Assembly (NCBI GenBank): GCA_012274445.1
Contig: JAAROD010000069.1
Coordinates: 62,001-126,000 of the forward strand
DNA: 64,000 nt
From: Sclerotiophoma versabilis
Taxonomy: Eukaryota; Ascomycota; Dothideomycetes; Pleosporales; Didymellaceae
Direction of reading: 5' to 3'
Within the stretch, counting starts at the first letter, position 1; each line of letters starts with the position of its first letter. This document shows positions 12,259-24,148 of the stretch, piece by piece. Both the position numbers and the translations under genes were made by a program. The notes under the pieces were generated by a model. It saw only the letters and a program-made list of their open reading frames with translations. It ran no database searches and was not told the DNA's origin.

Positions 12259-12843
12259 TAGACGGGAGATATGGCACGAACAGAACGAGCACGTACCTCT
12301 GACCAAGCTCTAGACAGTCACTTCTTGTCTGGCTTAGATACCAGCTACAGTGCGCCTGAGAGATAATATGTATTTGCGTTACTCTACCTCTGTTTCTTTG
12401 TTCTTGTCTTGACTATTCGTGACTGTGGATGATGGCCTCGACAATCGAAATCGGCTCTGGACAGTCCCGTTCGAGCGAGAATGCTCGGCCAGGCGCTTTC
12501 CTTGCAACCACGAGTGAAGAGAACACGCTCTCATCCGGCCAGGTACATGACCCGTGTTCTTCGTGCACTAAACGTTTTGACGTCCCGACTCACAGATGAT
12601 GGGCCAGGTACTTCACAACCGCCCGCGCAACTCAAAATTGCGTGATCTGGGCAGTAGTACGTCATGTACTTTCACCACGCCCTTCTGTCACGCCGACTGT
12701 GCGGAGCGAAATTGCTGGCTATGCACCCCAACATGCCTCCCCCACTCGTCAAGCTCGTCAAACATCTGCCTCTTTCTGTCCTCTACTACACTCAGAGCGT
12801 TTGATTTTTACTGAGAAGCTTCGTTCGTCTACCTCACTTCGAC
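12259..12843. other. Intergenic, no gene recognised
   Basis: 3' region of the kelch gene and unassigned sequence; no convincing coding or RNA feature. Confidence 0.5.
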
Positions 12844-13621
12844 ATGGACGGCTCGGTCATTGAGAACTACGACATTCTTCGAGACATCGCCTACAGCAGC
12901 GAGTCTGAGGCGGGAGAGTCTACAGCATGTCGAAGCTGCCGTCGTCGAGTACAACAACGACAGAGCTCTCAGTGATGAGCTGGACAAGCCTTATCAACTG
13001 CGCACCCAGCAGAGGTACTCGTCACACAAGACGTTCTTCCGCTTGAGATTCAGTCGAAAGGAGAAGAATGTTGGCAAGGAGCTTATCAACTCCGCCTCCT
13101 ATAGCGACGAGCATCATGACTGGAATACCAAAGCTAGGCCACAATACTCGCTGCAAGCCCCCACCTCCCCGTCCAGACGAGCTAGGAATAGCCTTCAGTC
13201 TCGAAGAAGCATTCCAGTAGTGAAATTCTGCCGTGAACATGAAGATCTAGGTCGCGCAGCCAAACGAGAAGTATCAAAGGACGCGTAAGAACTACCAAGG
13301 CATACTCACACGTGTAGCCTCGCCCTAACGGCAGAATCCTTGCCACCAACTGATACTAGCACAAGCACACCCCTTTCTACGCCGCTGATACCAATGTTAA
13401 GGATGCAGCCAGGTACTTTGCATCAGAAGAGGATAAGCAAGACGAGAGAAGCACAAGTGACCAGAATCAGAATCAGAAATCTTCATACGCAACCCCACTC
13501 CCACCCTTTGCAAGCGAGGAAGTTGCGCGAATCTCATCTAGTTGCGACCTCGCATTGTTCGCGAAAAAGCGTTACCGTACTGGGTTCCATCCACCTCCGA
13601 CAAAGTCACCTAGGAAGAAGT

Positions 13622-13658
<37 letters not shown>
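12844..13658 (+). pseudogene. Possible decayed or mis-read gene with frame shifts
   Basis: Not recognised. An ATG at 12844 opens MDGSVIENYDILRDIAYSSE but stops after about 43 codons. The adjacent frame is open without any ATG to 13288 and looks protein-like (EYNNDRALSDELDKPYQL, SSHKTFFRLRFSRKEKN). It ends at a good donor (GTAAGA, 13285). A third frame from about 13365 is again protein-like (DAARYFASEEDKQDERS, FAKKRYRTGFHPPP) and runs into the CA repeat. I could not find introns joining all three in phase. This may be a pseudogene with indels, a gene with unrecognised introns, or chance. Confidence 0.3.
13624..13658. repeat. (CA)17 dinucleotide microsatellite
   Basis: An uninterrupted run of alternating C and A, 35 bp. 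It is expected to be length-polymorphic. Confidence 0.97.
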
Positions 13659-13660
<2 letters not shown>

Positions 13661-14162
13661 CAAGAATTAGCCCAACTTCATCATAGACTACATATGATGC
13701 CTCGTGTGTACCTTTGGAGATTGCAGACCATTACCTGCATGGCGCACCTAGAAGATTGTGAAGAAGTACGTGTGGCTTTTACTATAATTATGTATATATC
13801 TATATATTGACAACGTTGCAGGCTGGCAGGAGGTCAGCGTGCTGTGGATCATGGCACCATGGCGTCATATCATTACGGCATCATGCAATCGAACCTGCAG
13901 TATCATGTCAAGTATCCATTGCATGACGTGAAGGCTCTCATGTTGTCGGGAGGCTCAGATGCTGATGCTGCCAGTCCTGGACGCCTGGAGGTCTTCAGAT
14001 GTGATTTAGTGGTAGATGGTATTTTCGCAAAAGACCTCGTGGTCCTCAAAGTACTGCTAGTTTGCGTAAGGAGAGTGGACTTGACTTGGCTATTTCCTAT
14101 ATTCCGGGGGGCTTGACTAGCCTACAAGTCTCGCCAACCTCCATATCGCGTAAAGTCTATCC
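13659..14162. other. Intergenic upstream of the MCD4 3' end
   Basis: No coding feature recognised; includes a short AT-rich patch near 13785-13810 (tataattatgtatatatcta). Confidence 0.5.
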
Positions 14163-17100
14163 TCATTTTGCCTTCCCATTCTTGCCCAAATACGCATTAC
14201 CATCCTCATTCGCCTCAACCTCCCTTTTACTCTCGAAGGTAACACCCCTGATCGTCCACTCGCTGTATATCTCCAGCCCTGCAACGAACACACCCAACAG
14301 ACTCGCGATAACGAAGTGACTGATGGTAGTTCCGATATCCAGCCAGCTTCCCTCATCCTTGACCATGAAGAAGAAAGACAACGTCATGACATCGCTCACC
14401 GCCATCACCACCATGAACAACGCGGATGGAGCAACTCCCAGACGGCGGTTGAGAAGGCCAAAGTTTGCCGATAGCGCGGCGAAAGGCACCATGAGTTTCA
14501 ACATGAGGAGCGCGCCTTGACTGAAGGGGTCGAAGACAGGAATTAGGCGGTACACGGCATCTAGAGAGAAGGAGGATACAGAGGCGATGTTTGAGGCGGA
14601 GAAGAATGCTGACTGGATGAAGAAGAAAAAGAACAGCGCAATCCGGGTGTCTGATAGTGTGAGGGATCGATACTCTGTGGTTCGAGTGGGGAGTGGTGGA
14701 TGGTCCTCTGCCGCCGCAACCGCAGGATTGACCGACTCGCGAGGCTGTGGCACAGCTTTGGGTACGCTGGTTGTGTGAAGGTACACTTGGTGCTCGAGGC
14801 GCATCCAGCTGAAGAGACAGAGGCAGAAGGCGAAGTAGAAGAGGCCTTCGTAAGATATGGTGAGAATGATGAAGGTCGGCGCGAATTGCAGGAACATGAC
14901 GACAAGTCGGTGGATGTAGTGGCTGTTAGGGTACAAGCCATGGAGGTTCGGTAGGACCAGGGAGCCCACTAGAGCGTGTTAGCACTCGTTCGACAAGTCT
15001 GGACGTACGGCTTACCGAGTGTCGCCCAGCCGACCACAAGAACGCCAAGGGGTAGACCTTGCCGTGCTTGAACGTAGTGAATACTGCTGTTTGTGACGAT
15101 CATGGAGAGCAGCACAAGGCCAAGCTAAAGGAACATTAGCGATGTTGTAGAGCCACAAGGGCGTGCCTTACCTGAACACCTAGTATTAGCCGTGAATTGA
15201 GGCTCGCTTGAGCATTGCCTGAGCTGCTCGAAGACTTTGTATTGGCAAGGATTTTCTCTTCGAAAGCAAGGTAGATAGCGCCAACAGCAAACATAAGCCC
15301 GCCACCGATCATGCTACAAGGCGAAACATTAGCTTGAGCTCTTTGAGCATAAGGGGTACGTACATGAAGCTGATGTTCTCGGCCTTGTTAGCCGGGAGTA
15401 GAGTAAAGGAGCTCATCATCACACAGGAAGCGATCCAAGTTGCGACCGTTCCGATGTTCCTCTTGACGAAGCCCTGGCCGTAGAAGATAGGCCATGTTGC
15501 ACCTAACAGATAACAGACAGTGTAAATCTCTCTATGGAAGTAGCTTTGTACCTACTGCGTGTCAGCAAAGAATTTAATCACTCGATGGAGAGCCTACCAG
15601 AGCTTGGAGTAGGCCGAGAGAGCCGAGCGTAGCTAGCACCATCTTGGCTTTGTCGGCTGTAGTGTTGACCTGGCTGAACAACACGCTGCCTCCCTTGATG
15701 AGAGACAATCTCCGCGCATATACCTCTTCCCAGAAAAGAATCGGAAAGAAGGCATATGCGTAGTACCACAGGGGAGATCTTTGCTTCAGGAGAACTGAGT
15801 ACAGGACAACCAAAGCTGATGAGAAGATGGTGATACTCTGTGCCGTTCTCTGGGCTTCTGAATCCTCGTTCAGCACATGTAGATCCAGGACCGTAGTGAT
15901 AGCGAACGCTATCCAGCCCAAGTAGCCGAGTGTGATCAATGCACGAAGGAAGAGCCAATCGTACGTCTGCAGATACCGCAAGCCATCTAGACCAAGATCG
16001 ATCAGGTCGTATGTCCGATTGACAGCCTCTTCGAATTGACCGGCGTCGATGGCTTTCTGTATCCTTACAACTCGGTACTCAACCGAGTGCTGTTCGTCAC
16101 CGAGTCCTGGAAACGGCTTGTAGTACAGCGCATGCGCGCGCTTAATTTCTTCCTTGACGCGGTACATTTCTAGTATCTGCTTTGCGTTGACCAAGAGCGC
16201 TTCCGCTTTGGCCTTGTCATCCGTGTCCAGGTAGGTGAGCGGCAGTACACCGACTGAGTTTGTAGGGAAGTCGAGCCCTACGAGGTAAGCCATAAGTGCT
16301 GCCACATCAGCTTGATCGACATCGTTTCGCTGGATATGGTTGAGATTCCAATCATGAGAGAAGCCATCTTCATGACCCTCTGCCTTTGTACCCACACTCT
16401 TGATCGGTTTGGCAATACCAGCTCCCCATGCGATCAAAGGGGTGCGTGTGTTATCCGGGTTTCCGTCTCCATGGCTGCCCCAATCACTCATACCGTGGTC
16501 TGCTGTGAAGACGAAAGCTGTCTTATCGTCATTGTAGAAGTCCTCGATCAATTGAGAGATCTGCTTGACGCCGCGATCCACAATCTGGATGTTGTGGAGA
16601 TATTGCCACGAAAACGGACGGTGCGCATGACCCGCAGTGTCTAGTCCCAGTAGGTGCAGAAAGAAGACGTTCTTCTCCTTACGCAGCTCGGCATTCAGTG
16701 TCGCATTCGTCTTCGCATCCTCGAACAGCCCCTTTACGCGCTCGAAGACCCACTCGTCCAGTACCCAGGCGTCCTTCGAGAAGTCCTCGAAATCGTGCCC
16801 GTAGCAGTACGCGTCCACTCTCCCAGGCACCGCACCAGTCTCGAACATGGGCAGAATGTCCGGGCTGCCCCAGCTCCATGTGTGTCGGCTGCGGTTGAAG
16901 ACGCTATCGAAATTCACAGGGTTCAGCTTCCACCCTGTAGCTACAGCGGAGACATCTTCGTACAGTCCTGCAATGAGCGCGACGTGCCCGGGGCGCGACT
17001 CGGTAGGGACACGAGTGTGAGAGACACCGAATGTGCCACTCTCGAGTACTTTCGATCGCAGGAAAGGCGCCAGCGGGCGAGGGGTCTTTGCGTAGTCGAC

Positions 17101-17404
17101 GAGGAGCTGCGGTGTGTCTGGTGTAGTCGCATTGGGATCGGGATTAGGGAAGGACTGGAAGGTCTTGTCTGCGCGGAGACCGTCACCTGCACAAAACGTC
17201 AGTAGCTGCACGGCTTCTACATTGGGTTTGCATACCAACAAATAGGACCAGGCGTTTCGCAGGAGCCGCTTGAGTCTCGACGCGGTGCTCGCGCATGCCA
17301 TGAACGATGGGGCTCACGAAATAAATCGAGAAGATGCTGTAGATGTAGACGAGGTGAAACACCACCGCCACAATGAGAAGGCGATATCGTCCGAATTGCG
17401 CCAT
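14163..17404 (-). CDS. MCD4: GPI ethanolamine phosphate transferase 1 (MCD4/PIG-N)
   Basis: ER membrane enzyme that adds phosphoethanolamine to the first mannose of the GPI-anchor precursor. Six exons on the minus strand: 17404-17236, 17186-15598, 15551-15364, 15313-15172, 15124-15016, 14968-14163; introns 46-50 bp, 1000 aa in all. Residues 1-55 hold the first membrane anchor (LLIVAVVFHLVYIYSIFSI). The luminal alkaline-phosphatase-fold domain follows: metal-binding GDGLRADKTF (about 57), SHTRVPTESRPGHVA with the nucleophile-type Thr/Ser region, and TADHGMSDWGSHGDGNPDN. The C-terminal half is a multi-pass membrane domain. Length matches fungal MCD4. It lies tandem with Rab GDI, whose stop is 455 bp upstream of this ATG. 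Confidence 0.95.
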
Positions 17405-17858
17405 GGTAAGGACTGTGGAGGAGCAGGACGCTCCAGAGAAAGTCCTGTGTGTTGACGCGATGTAGTACCCCAATGGTTAAGGGCTCACGTTGCCAGCCAT
17501 AAAGGTGTTCTTGCCAAGACCCACAACCAACGACGACAACTTTGTTTGGTTGCTTCTTTCGAGTTGCTGCGTATAGCTATGTATCCGTATGTATAGGGCG
17601 CAATCTTCAGACTTATACGACTTGTGTGCAGGGCCACAGTATCTAAACGTTGCAGAAAGTGAGCATATTGTGATGATGCGTGGGGGTCGAAGCTCAGGGA
17701 CCATTGCCCAAAACGGAAACTTCCTTGCGGAGAAAATAGAAAGGAGCTACAATGCACCTTGCACTCAACACTCAGAGTTTGGAGGAAATGCTTGGAATAA
17801 TCTGGTATTTCAAAATGACCGCTTGCTATTCATTCAGTCTGCAAAAGTCCAAGTTCGT
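17405..17858. other. Intergenic between Rab GDI and MCD4
   Basis: Contains the 3' region of the GDI gene and the presumed MCD4 promoter (both minus strand). No other feature seen. Confidence 0.6.
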
Positions 17859-19567
17859 CTATGCCTCAACGTTGAACTGTCCGTCCCTCAAGCCCTCAAC
17901 AACAAGCTCGTGGCCCTCTGCACGCTGGTAAATGTCCTTGATGTCGTCTGCAAGATATTAGTATGACACTAGGAGGGTTCTACGGAAATTGCACTAACCT
18001 GTTGTGGTCTCGAAGTGGCTTGTAGCATCGTAACTCTTCGAAAGGAAGATGTTGTCATCCTTGCCACTCTCGAGCGGCTCGTACAGTGGGATGGGCTGTC
18101 CCATGAACTGCTCTTCAATCTGGCCGAGACGGTCAAGACCAGGTTGGAGCTCAAGGTGGTGGTTGGCATCCGTCTCGGCAATGGTCGAAACGATAGCGAT
18201 GTAGTAACCCTTGGGGCAGACGTTGTGGGCCGACGAAACAACGGCAATGTAGATGTCTGCGGGTTATGTTAGTATCGTGCTCACAACTCAAAGTGACAAA
18301 CTTACCGTTCTTGCGGCCAACCTGCGACTGGGGAATAATCAACTGCAGAGAGTCGGCGTTGTCGGTGTTGGGGACGGGGTGTTTGAGAATGCAGATGGCC
18401 TTGAGCAGGTGTCCAGTGACACGCGCCTTTCCAGGGAAGTACGAGGGGTCTGCGAGGATCTTCTTCGCTTTGGTCTCGAACTTCATGCCCGGGCCGGCAT
18501 CATCCTTCTCCTTCATGGTGGCCTTGATACCGACGACCTTGCTGCCATCGTAGAGGAACTCGTCAACGTCGGTGTTGAGCATGTATGTGCCGCCGTAGAT
18601 GGCGGAGAGACGGGCAAAACCTTGAGGAAGCTCGCCCAAACCGTACAGAGGGTAGATGTACGGGGACTTGCCATATCGTGCCATGGAGTTGACGTAGAGG
18701 CGGATGCGCTCGATCGCGTCATTAGCAGCGCCCTTCTGGTTGATGTAGTCATCGGTCTGGAAAAGAGCCATGGAGTGGCCGATGAAGTCACGAGTCGTAG
18801 CCTCCAGTCCGAACTTGTCATAGACGTCCTTCATGGTGCAGTTCTTAACGTCGAGACCTAAGTTGCACTCTTAGCCTTCCATCACAGCTGCATGCCGCCT
18901 GGGAACGAACTCACCCTTGTGTGTAGCTACGTCGTCTGATTTGTATGCGCCAACCCACTCGAGGAAGTTGCGAGCCCTGCGCTTCTCGAAGAGACCCATC
19001 AATGGCGAGCGGAGGGCCTCGCCAGCGTCCGAGGGAACCTTGGCGACGGTGGCCTTGCTGCCAGCGCCTTGCTGGACGTAGCTGCCGGCGATCTGCTTGA
19101 ACTCGAGGTACTTTGTGACATCGGTGGAGACGAGGATGTTGGTGAGTTCACCGTTGGCCATCAGGAGCTTGGGAACAAGATCGATGTTCCAGTCGTTGAC
19201 GCGGCCGTACTTCTTCCATGGCTCGCCAGCCGTCTGTCCGTACTTCTTGAAGAGCGCCTCGATGTTGAGGGAAGCAGCCTCGCTGTGACATGTCAGCTAT
19301 GGTAGAGAGCAAGGGGAGCTATCGATGATACTTACCCTCCGTAGTGGTCGTTGCGGTCGATGTGGAGGACCTTCTTGCCCTTTACACTGAGAACACTGCA
19401 AGCTGGTCAGTGGACGCACCGCGAAGGTGAGCGTAGGTGTTACCCTGAAAGAACGCATTCTGTGAGACCTGCGGACTGTTAGCTCTCTACGGCGGGTCCG
19501 GCGGGGTACAAGGAAGCCCACCTGTTCCCAGGACCACAACATCGTACTCGGGGGCGATCTCATCCAT
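17859..19567 (-). CDS. GDI1: Rab GDP-dissociation inhibitor (GDI)
   Basis: Extracts GDP-bound prenylated Rab GTPases from membranes and recycles them for vesicle traffic; cytosolic and essential in yeast. Seven exons on the minus strand: 19567-19522, 19469-19445, 19395-19336, 19282-18915, 18857-18306, 18256-17999, 17947-17859, giving 465 aa. The N-terminus MDEIAPEYDVVVLGTGLTEC is the Rossmann-like GDI/CHM start, followed by VLSVKGKKVLHIDRNDHYGG. Later come the MANGELTNILV and YGLGELPQGFARLSAIYGG blocks and the terminal helix ending GQFNVEA. Three of its first introns fall inside the first 50 codons, a common fungal GDI pattern. All phases check. Confidence 0.97.
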
Positions 19568-20105
19568 GGCTGCTGTATGTGGTGAAGACTAGTGTGTGTG
19601 TTTGTGTGTGTTGTCTGCTCGAGCGTGGGAAAGCAGAAGTGGATGGCGGTGAGCGGGCATTGGATGCGCATGTGGGGTAGGAGCTGCCTTGACTCGCGTT
19701 ATGCAAGTGGCGTTGAGGCTCGTTCATGCAGCATCTCCAAAACATGCCTGGCACAAGAAAGTTATCCACAACTCGAGCTGCATTTATGCCAGAGCACAGA
19801 CATCTTCATCAAAGCTATGTGCTCGCCCTGCCAGATATTTTACAAATGCCTGTGCCCTCTGCAATGCACTTCCACGGCCCTCGTATCAATCAGTCCCCTG
19901 AACCAGTCCCAATATTGTACACTGTTTAATACATCGATATAACAAGACCGTGCCATGTCCCCTTCCTACATAGGTGAGCGCATAGTCTCGCGCTCTCAAA
20001 TGCAGACAATGCTCGCGCGCGATTGTGCTGTGTCTGAGGTGCTGTGTCTGATGTTTTGTAGCTGCCTCTAGCCCAGGCCGTCACAGCCTGACTGTAGCGT
20101 TTCTC
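19568..20105. other. Intergenic, GDI upstream region
   Basis: Includes a short GT-rich run (gtgtgtgtttgtgtgtgttg, about 19590) just upstream of the GDI start. No gene seen. Confidence 0.55.
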
Positions 20106-20923
20106 TTAAGCTGCCCTCAGGTTCAGCTTCTCGTTCGATTGGCTTGTAGTGTCCTTCGCAACGTCAGCGGCGCCAGATACTTGCTCCTCCTCCATAGCCT
20201 CTGGCTCTAGCGGATCCTGTTGCATTGCGTCAGCACATCTTCGTGATTGTACAACTGAAAAAAACATACATAAGGCAGCTGAGTATACTGCGGCCCATCG
20301 GTCCTGTTAAGATCAATAGATGGATCCTGACTGGCGAGGGCGTACGCCTCCTGGTAGGCTTGTGTCCGCTCTGCCAGTGTATCGAGAATTGCCTTCATGG
20401 TCTTCTGCACAGCCTCATCCCTCGCCCTGCTCTCGTGGTCGCCGTACAGAGCCTTCAGACGGGCGCGCTCCAGCTTTTCGGTCGCAAGACGGTTGCGCTC
20501 CTTGACGCAGATCCACCACAGCTGATGTAATGAGTCCCAGTCCTTGCTGCGAAGCTCTCCCATTGTCCATTCTCGGCCGTGCTGCGAAAGCTCCGTAGGC
20601 GTAGAAAGCAGGCTCTGGTCCTTGAAGAAGTCCCAGAGCCCGTGGTCCTGTGTCCCCGTTGGCTTCTCCTCGATCTTCACTGGCGTCGGCAATTGCTGGT
20701 TTTCAAAGTCCTTTTGCCTGACCGAAAGCGTTTGCCGTGGACGAAGACCAGTCTGTCTGACAGCTGACACACCGCGGTTGCTGTTGTTGTCTTTTTTCTG
20801 CAGCATCGGCGACGTCGAGAATCGTGCGCATCGTATCGACGGGGCCAAGAACGAGAGGACGGCATCGGATTGCAACGGTGCCAGGCTTGGCCGCAGCAGG
20901 CGGATTGTGGATGTGGACGCCAT
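20106..20923 (-). CDS. MRPL4: Mitochondrial large-subunit ribosomal protein uL29m (MRP-L47 family)
   Basis: Component of the mitochondrial 54S subunit near the tunnel exit. Exons on the minus strand 20923-20270 and 20216-20106 (53-bp intron) give 254 aa. The N-terminus MASTSTIRLLRPSLAPLQ and the RCARFSTSP region form a typical cleavable matrix-targeting sequence. The MRP-L47/uL29 domain spans roughly residues 85-185, with HGLWDFFKD, GREWTMGELRSKDWDSLHQL, WWICVKERNRLATEK and AILDTLAERTQAYQEAYALA. The C-terminal exon is acidic and Glu-rich (DPLEPEAMEEEQ). An in-frame extension upstream of 20923 is possible but lacks conservation. The gene is divergent from the bZIP gene, sharing about 200 bp of upstream DNA. 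Confidence 0.93.
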
Positions 20924-21128
20924 GGCGAGGGTTGGTTGCTGCGGACGCAAAAGGGCGGCTGTGCATCGAAAGTTGCGCTGCGGGTAGCGCTTTCCTGGTT
21001 TCGTCCGTGCACGCAGTCTCACCTGCATCCACTGCTCAGGTGCGCTAACTAGCCCAGCACTCCGCCCTTAAAGAGCCTGAGGCCCGCTCGCTCTTACACT
21101 CCTCAACCAACACCCGCCCTCTTCAGGT

Positions 21129-22068
21129 CGACACCGAGAGGGTTTTTCCTCCGCTTCAATTTCCTTTGACGATTTTCTAGACTTCACCAGCGGGTATCAG
21201 GACCCGCTCTTTGACATTTCGCAATGCAATATACCGCAGCAAACATGCAGTTCGTCCCAAGCCTACGCCTCGTCGCTTTCTTCTGTAAGTTTCATTGCTA
21301 TGTGCCTGCGGACTGAACGACGCCTGACCTCTGCAGCACCGCGACAACTCGGAACAGCTGCCAAGCCCCCATGGACAGCCACCTATTAGTTGGGACCAGG
21401 ACTTGACTTTTACCACTGCCGATTCTAGCAGTGCCCTTCTTGACACCTCACTTCCCTTGGCTTCTACTTCCTCATTTCCTACTTTGACTACCACCGATAA
21501 CACCTTTTACGACACTACGAACTGGGACTCTCTTTCTCTACCTTCTGCTGGCACTGAGCAGTTTTCTGGAAATGCACTTCAACACGGCCTCATGCCTGGA
21601 GGTACTCCACTTGTCATGACCGCCGAAGAGCAGATCAATCTCCTAGCTATGGCACATAGTACGCAACCCTCCTTCGACATGAGCATGTCTGCCCCAATGG
21701 AGCACAGTAAGAAATCCGCCATCACGCATCCGCAGCTCATACTCACGATAATAGCTCGTTCACAGTCTGATTCCTCAGCCACAAGTCTTCATAACCGGAA
21801 CTCGTACTCACCAGAACAATCTCCACACACCAGATTGTCAACCTCAACAAAAAGCAGTCCTTCTACCGAACCTGCCACTAAGATTGAGAAGCGCAAAGCC
21901 AACACCCTTGCAGCTCGTCGGTACAGGCAAAAGCGTGTGGACCAAATGACCGGTCTTGAAGCTGAACTTAAGGAGGTCAAGGCCGAACGTGATGAGTGGA
22001 AGGTCCGCTGTGCTAAGCTCGAGGGCGAAGTTGAAGCTCTCCGCGCCCTTCTCCGTTCGCAAAAGTAA
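21129..22068 (+). CDS. bZIP transcription factor (GCN4/CPC1-like), 5' end unresolved
   Basis: DNA-binding leucine-zipper regulator, possibly of amino-acid control; that role is inferred from the bZIP type only. Best model: 5' exon ending at 21284, exon 21337-21706, exon 21755-22068 (introns 52 and 48 bp). Sequence before the bZIP is Ser/Thr/Gln-rich with acidic-aromatic patches (FDDFLDFTSGYQDPLFD, ISWDQDLTF), typical of activation regions. The basic region KRKANTLAARRYRQKRVDQM is followed by a zipper (LEAELKEV, RCAKLEGEVEALRALL) at the very C-terminus. The 5' frame has no ATG; a plausible acceptor (CCCTCTTCAG) ends at 21128, but no ATG-bearing upstream exon was found. The first in-frame ATGs lie far downstream near 21592. 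The start coordinate is therefore provisional. Confidence 0.78.
21224..21396 (+). promoter_or_regulatory. Candidate overlapping upstream ORF of the bZIP gene
   Basis: The first ATG of the region (21224, MQYTAANMQFVP..) is in a different frame from the bZIP frame. After splicing of the 21285-21336 intron it would end within exon 2, giving a peptide of about 37 codons. GCN4/CPC1-type genes are known for uORF control, so this may be a uORF. It could instead show that the main start is misjudged. Confidence 0.35.
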
Positions 22069-24148
22069 CTTGGTCTCTATGGTCAGCTATCTGTCTTTTA
22101 TGCGCTTGTTCTTCAAACGCCGGTAAACGCCTCTTTTTCAGACGATGTCGGAAGATAGTACGATCATTGCTCGCCTGTTCAGGGCAGCATCAATTCGGCA
22201 AATGTAGGCTTTAATCTCTGAGGCTGCTTTTCTATGAAAGTATAGTACTCACTCAGTCACTGTTCACGCTGTATTGCATGTTTGCAGTGACGAGTTTACA
22301 ATGTACCTCTTTTATACTCCTACAACTGCAGCGTAACGGCATCACATCTACTCACACGAAATCATTTTCTCTCATCCTTCGCATGCGCGACGTGTGCTGA
22401 CTGCCAAGGTTAGCACAATCATTCAGGTTCACAATGAGTCGATATGAGAGATGCTGTGTTGATATGATAAAAAGATCATGCTTCTACAGACGGTATGAGC
22501 AGAAATGCATGAGGTTGCTGTATTGACATGTACACTATGTATTTGACTCCTGCGAACCATCATCCCAACTACAAACTGACAGCTGCCCGCTTCACTGCGC
22601 TTGTTGATGGCCCAATTCAGGGTCCAATGACGTCCTATCTCAATCAGCCAATCACAGCCTCGCAAAGTGACTCATTCACGGTCATCCTCGCTCACACTGC
22701 TGATCCCTACTAGCGCGACGCCGCGCAGCTGTGAACCGTTGAACGAGCACGTTGCATCGATCGCGCAATATGAACACAGTCTGTCTCTCTCAAACTGCAC
22801 TGAACGGTCTGCAACGTGGGAAGTGTTTAAAGTTTTGGCTCTTGCTCAGTGCCAAGGTCAAAGACTCACTGATGTGCGCTTATCTGCGAATGGACAGCCC
22901 TTGCTCTTTCAATCGATGTGTCAAAACTCTCTCAGAAAACTCCACTGCAATAAGAACATGGAACACACCCCATTCTCGCGCGATTGACTGGCTTATCGAT
23001 GCTTATGATGTAAAACTAGGGCTTCGTTACTTGCGTCGTCTTGTTCGTTCATTGCTTCACCTCGATGTGGCTGGAGGATAGGCAATTGATCACGTAACGT
23101 CTGTACTCTTCTGGACATTGCACCCTCGACGCAACAAAAGATAGAACCCACAAGAACAGGCTTGTCCGTCGCGATCGTCGAACTTTCATCATGCGCCTGC
23201 TGCGCCTCGACAACGTCCAGGATCGCGTTCCTCCACCCTGGACCCCATGACCGGAAATCGAGAGTCCCGGATCCACGGATCCTGCTGTTTCTCGAGCACA
23301 GTTCAACGGCGTCAGGATGTCTCTCCATGATGTCTCCCTTGTACAACAGCACCACGTGTGCACCGCCCTACATGTGGTTGTCAGAGGCTAGCATTAACAA
23401 CGCTGATTGGTGGTAGAAACGATCTGGCGGAAGATCGCAGCCGCGTTTCAGCCTGATATCTCAGACACTCGCCTTACACTCCTGCATCCTGGACAATCCC
23501 GGAACGGAAGCGAACAACGCGATTGATTGACTTACGAAACGTATGTGCAGACATAACACACGGAGTCGATCATTCGTGGAAAGATATGCGATCCCAACAC
23601 TCGGACGATACACTCAACATACGAATTCAGTCATGCACTATTCCATCTGCTGCTCCAGAGCCGTATCACTTATATTACGCAGTGCTATGGACATCGAGAA
23701 CCTATACCCTTGGACGCCACTCAACTACGGAATATCGGTTGCCTTCAGCCGTAGGCCCGTTCCCGCTCCGTAGACTTGATGTGGGTCTACATCCGAGCAA
23801 ATCCTCGCTTCTAGGTTTCATCATCCGCTCCAACAACCACTCGCATAACGGCAATGTCCTGTTGAGTGCTCGCGCGCATGCAGCTGCATGGGTACACATG
23901 TCACAGACCGTGGTCGATGGCGTGCAGCTATAGAATCTGGGGAAACGTGCCGGCCCGATAGACAGGTGTCAGTAGGAAAGGAGGCATTCTTCCTTCGATC
24001 CGTTATTAGCATCTCCGCACGTCCTTTTCTTTTCTCCCTTTGCTGTTAGGCTGCTGATCAGATGTGCTTTTGATGTTTGCCATCCACCTTGACCTCGACA
24101 TTTGCGACCAGCGCAGGCGCTCTAGCTGCTCCTAAGCATCAATACGAC
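22069..24148. other. Two-kilobase intergenic region
   Basis: No convincing gene. A minus-strand frame at 22993-23355 (internal ATG at 23328, about 110 codons) has mixed protein-like composition (MERHPDAVELCSRNSRIRG, LDFRSWGPGWRNAILD) but no recognised family and no clear upstream exon. It is mentioned only as a weak candidate. Confidence 0.45.

Noticed and set aside
16654..17205. 183-codon plus-strand frame antisense to MCD4
   Set aside because: Overlaps the catalytic domain of MCD4 and has no recognisable features.
22993..23355. Minus-strand frame of about 120 codons
   Set aside because: Protein-like in part but without a recognised family, good start or upstream exon; kept only as a note in the intergenic entry.
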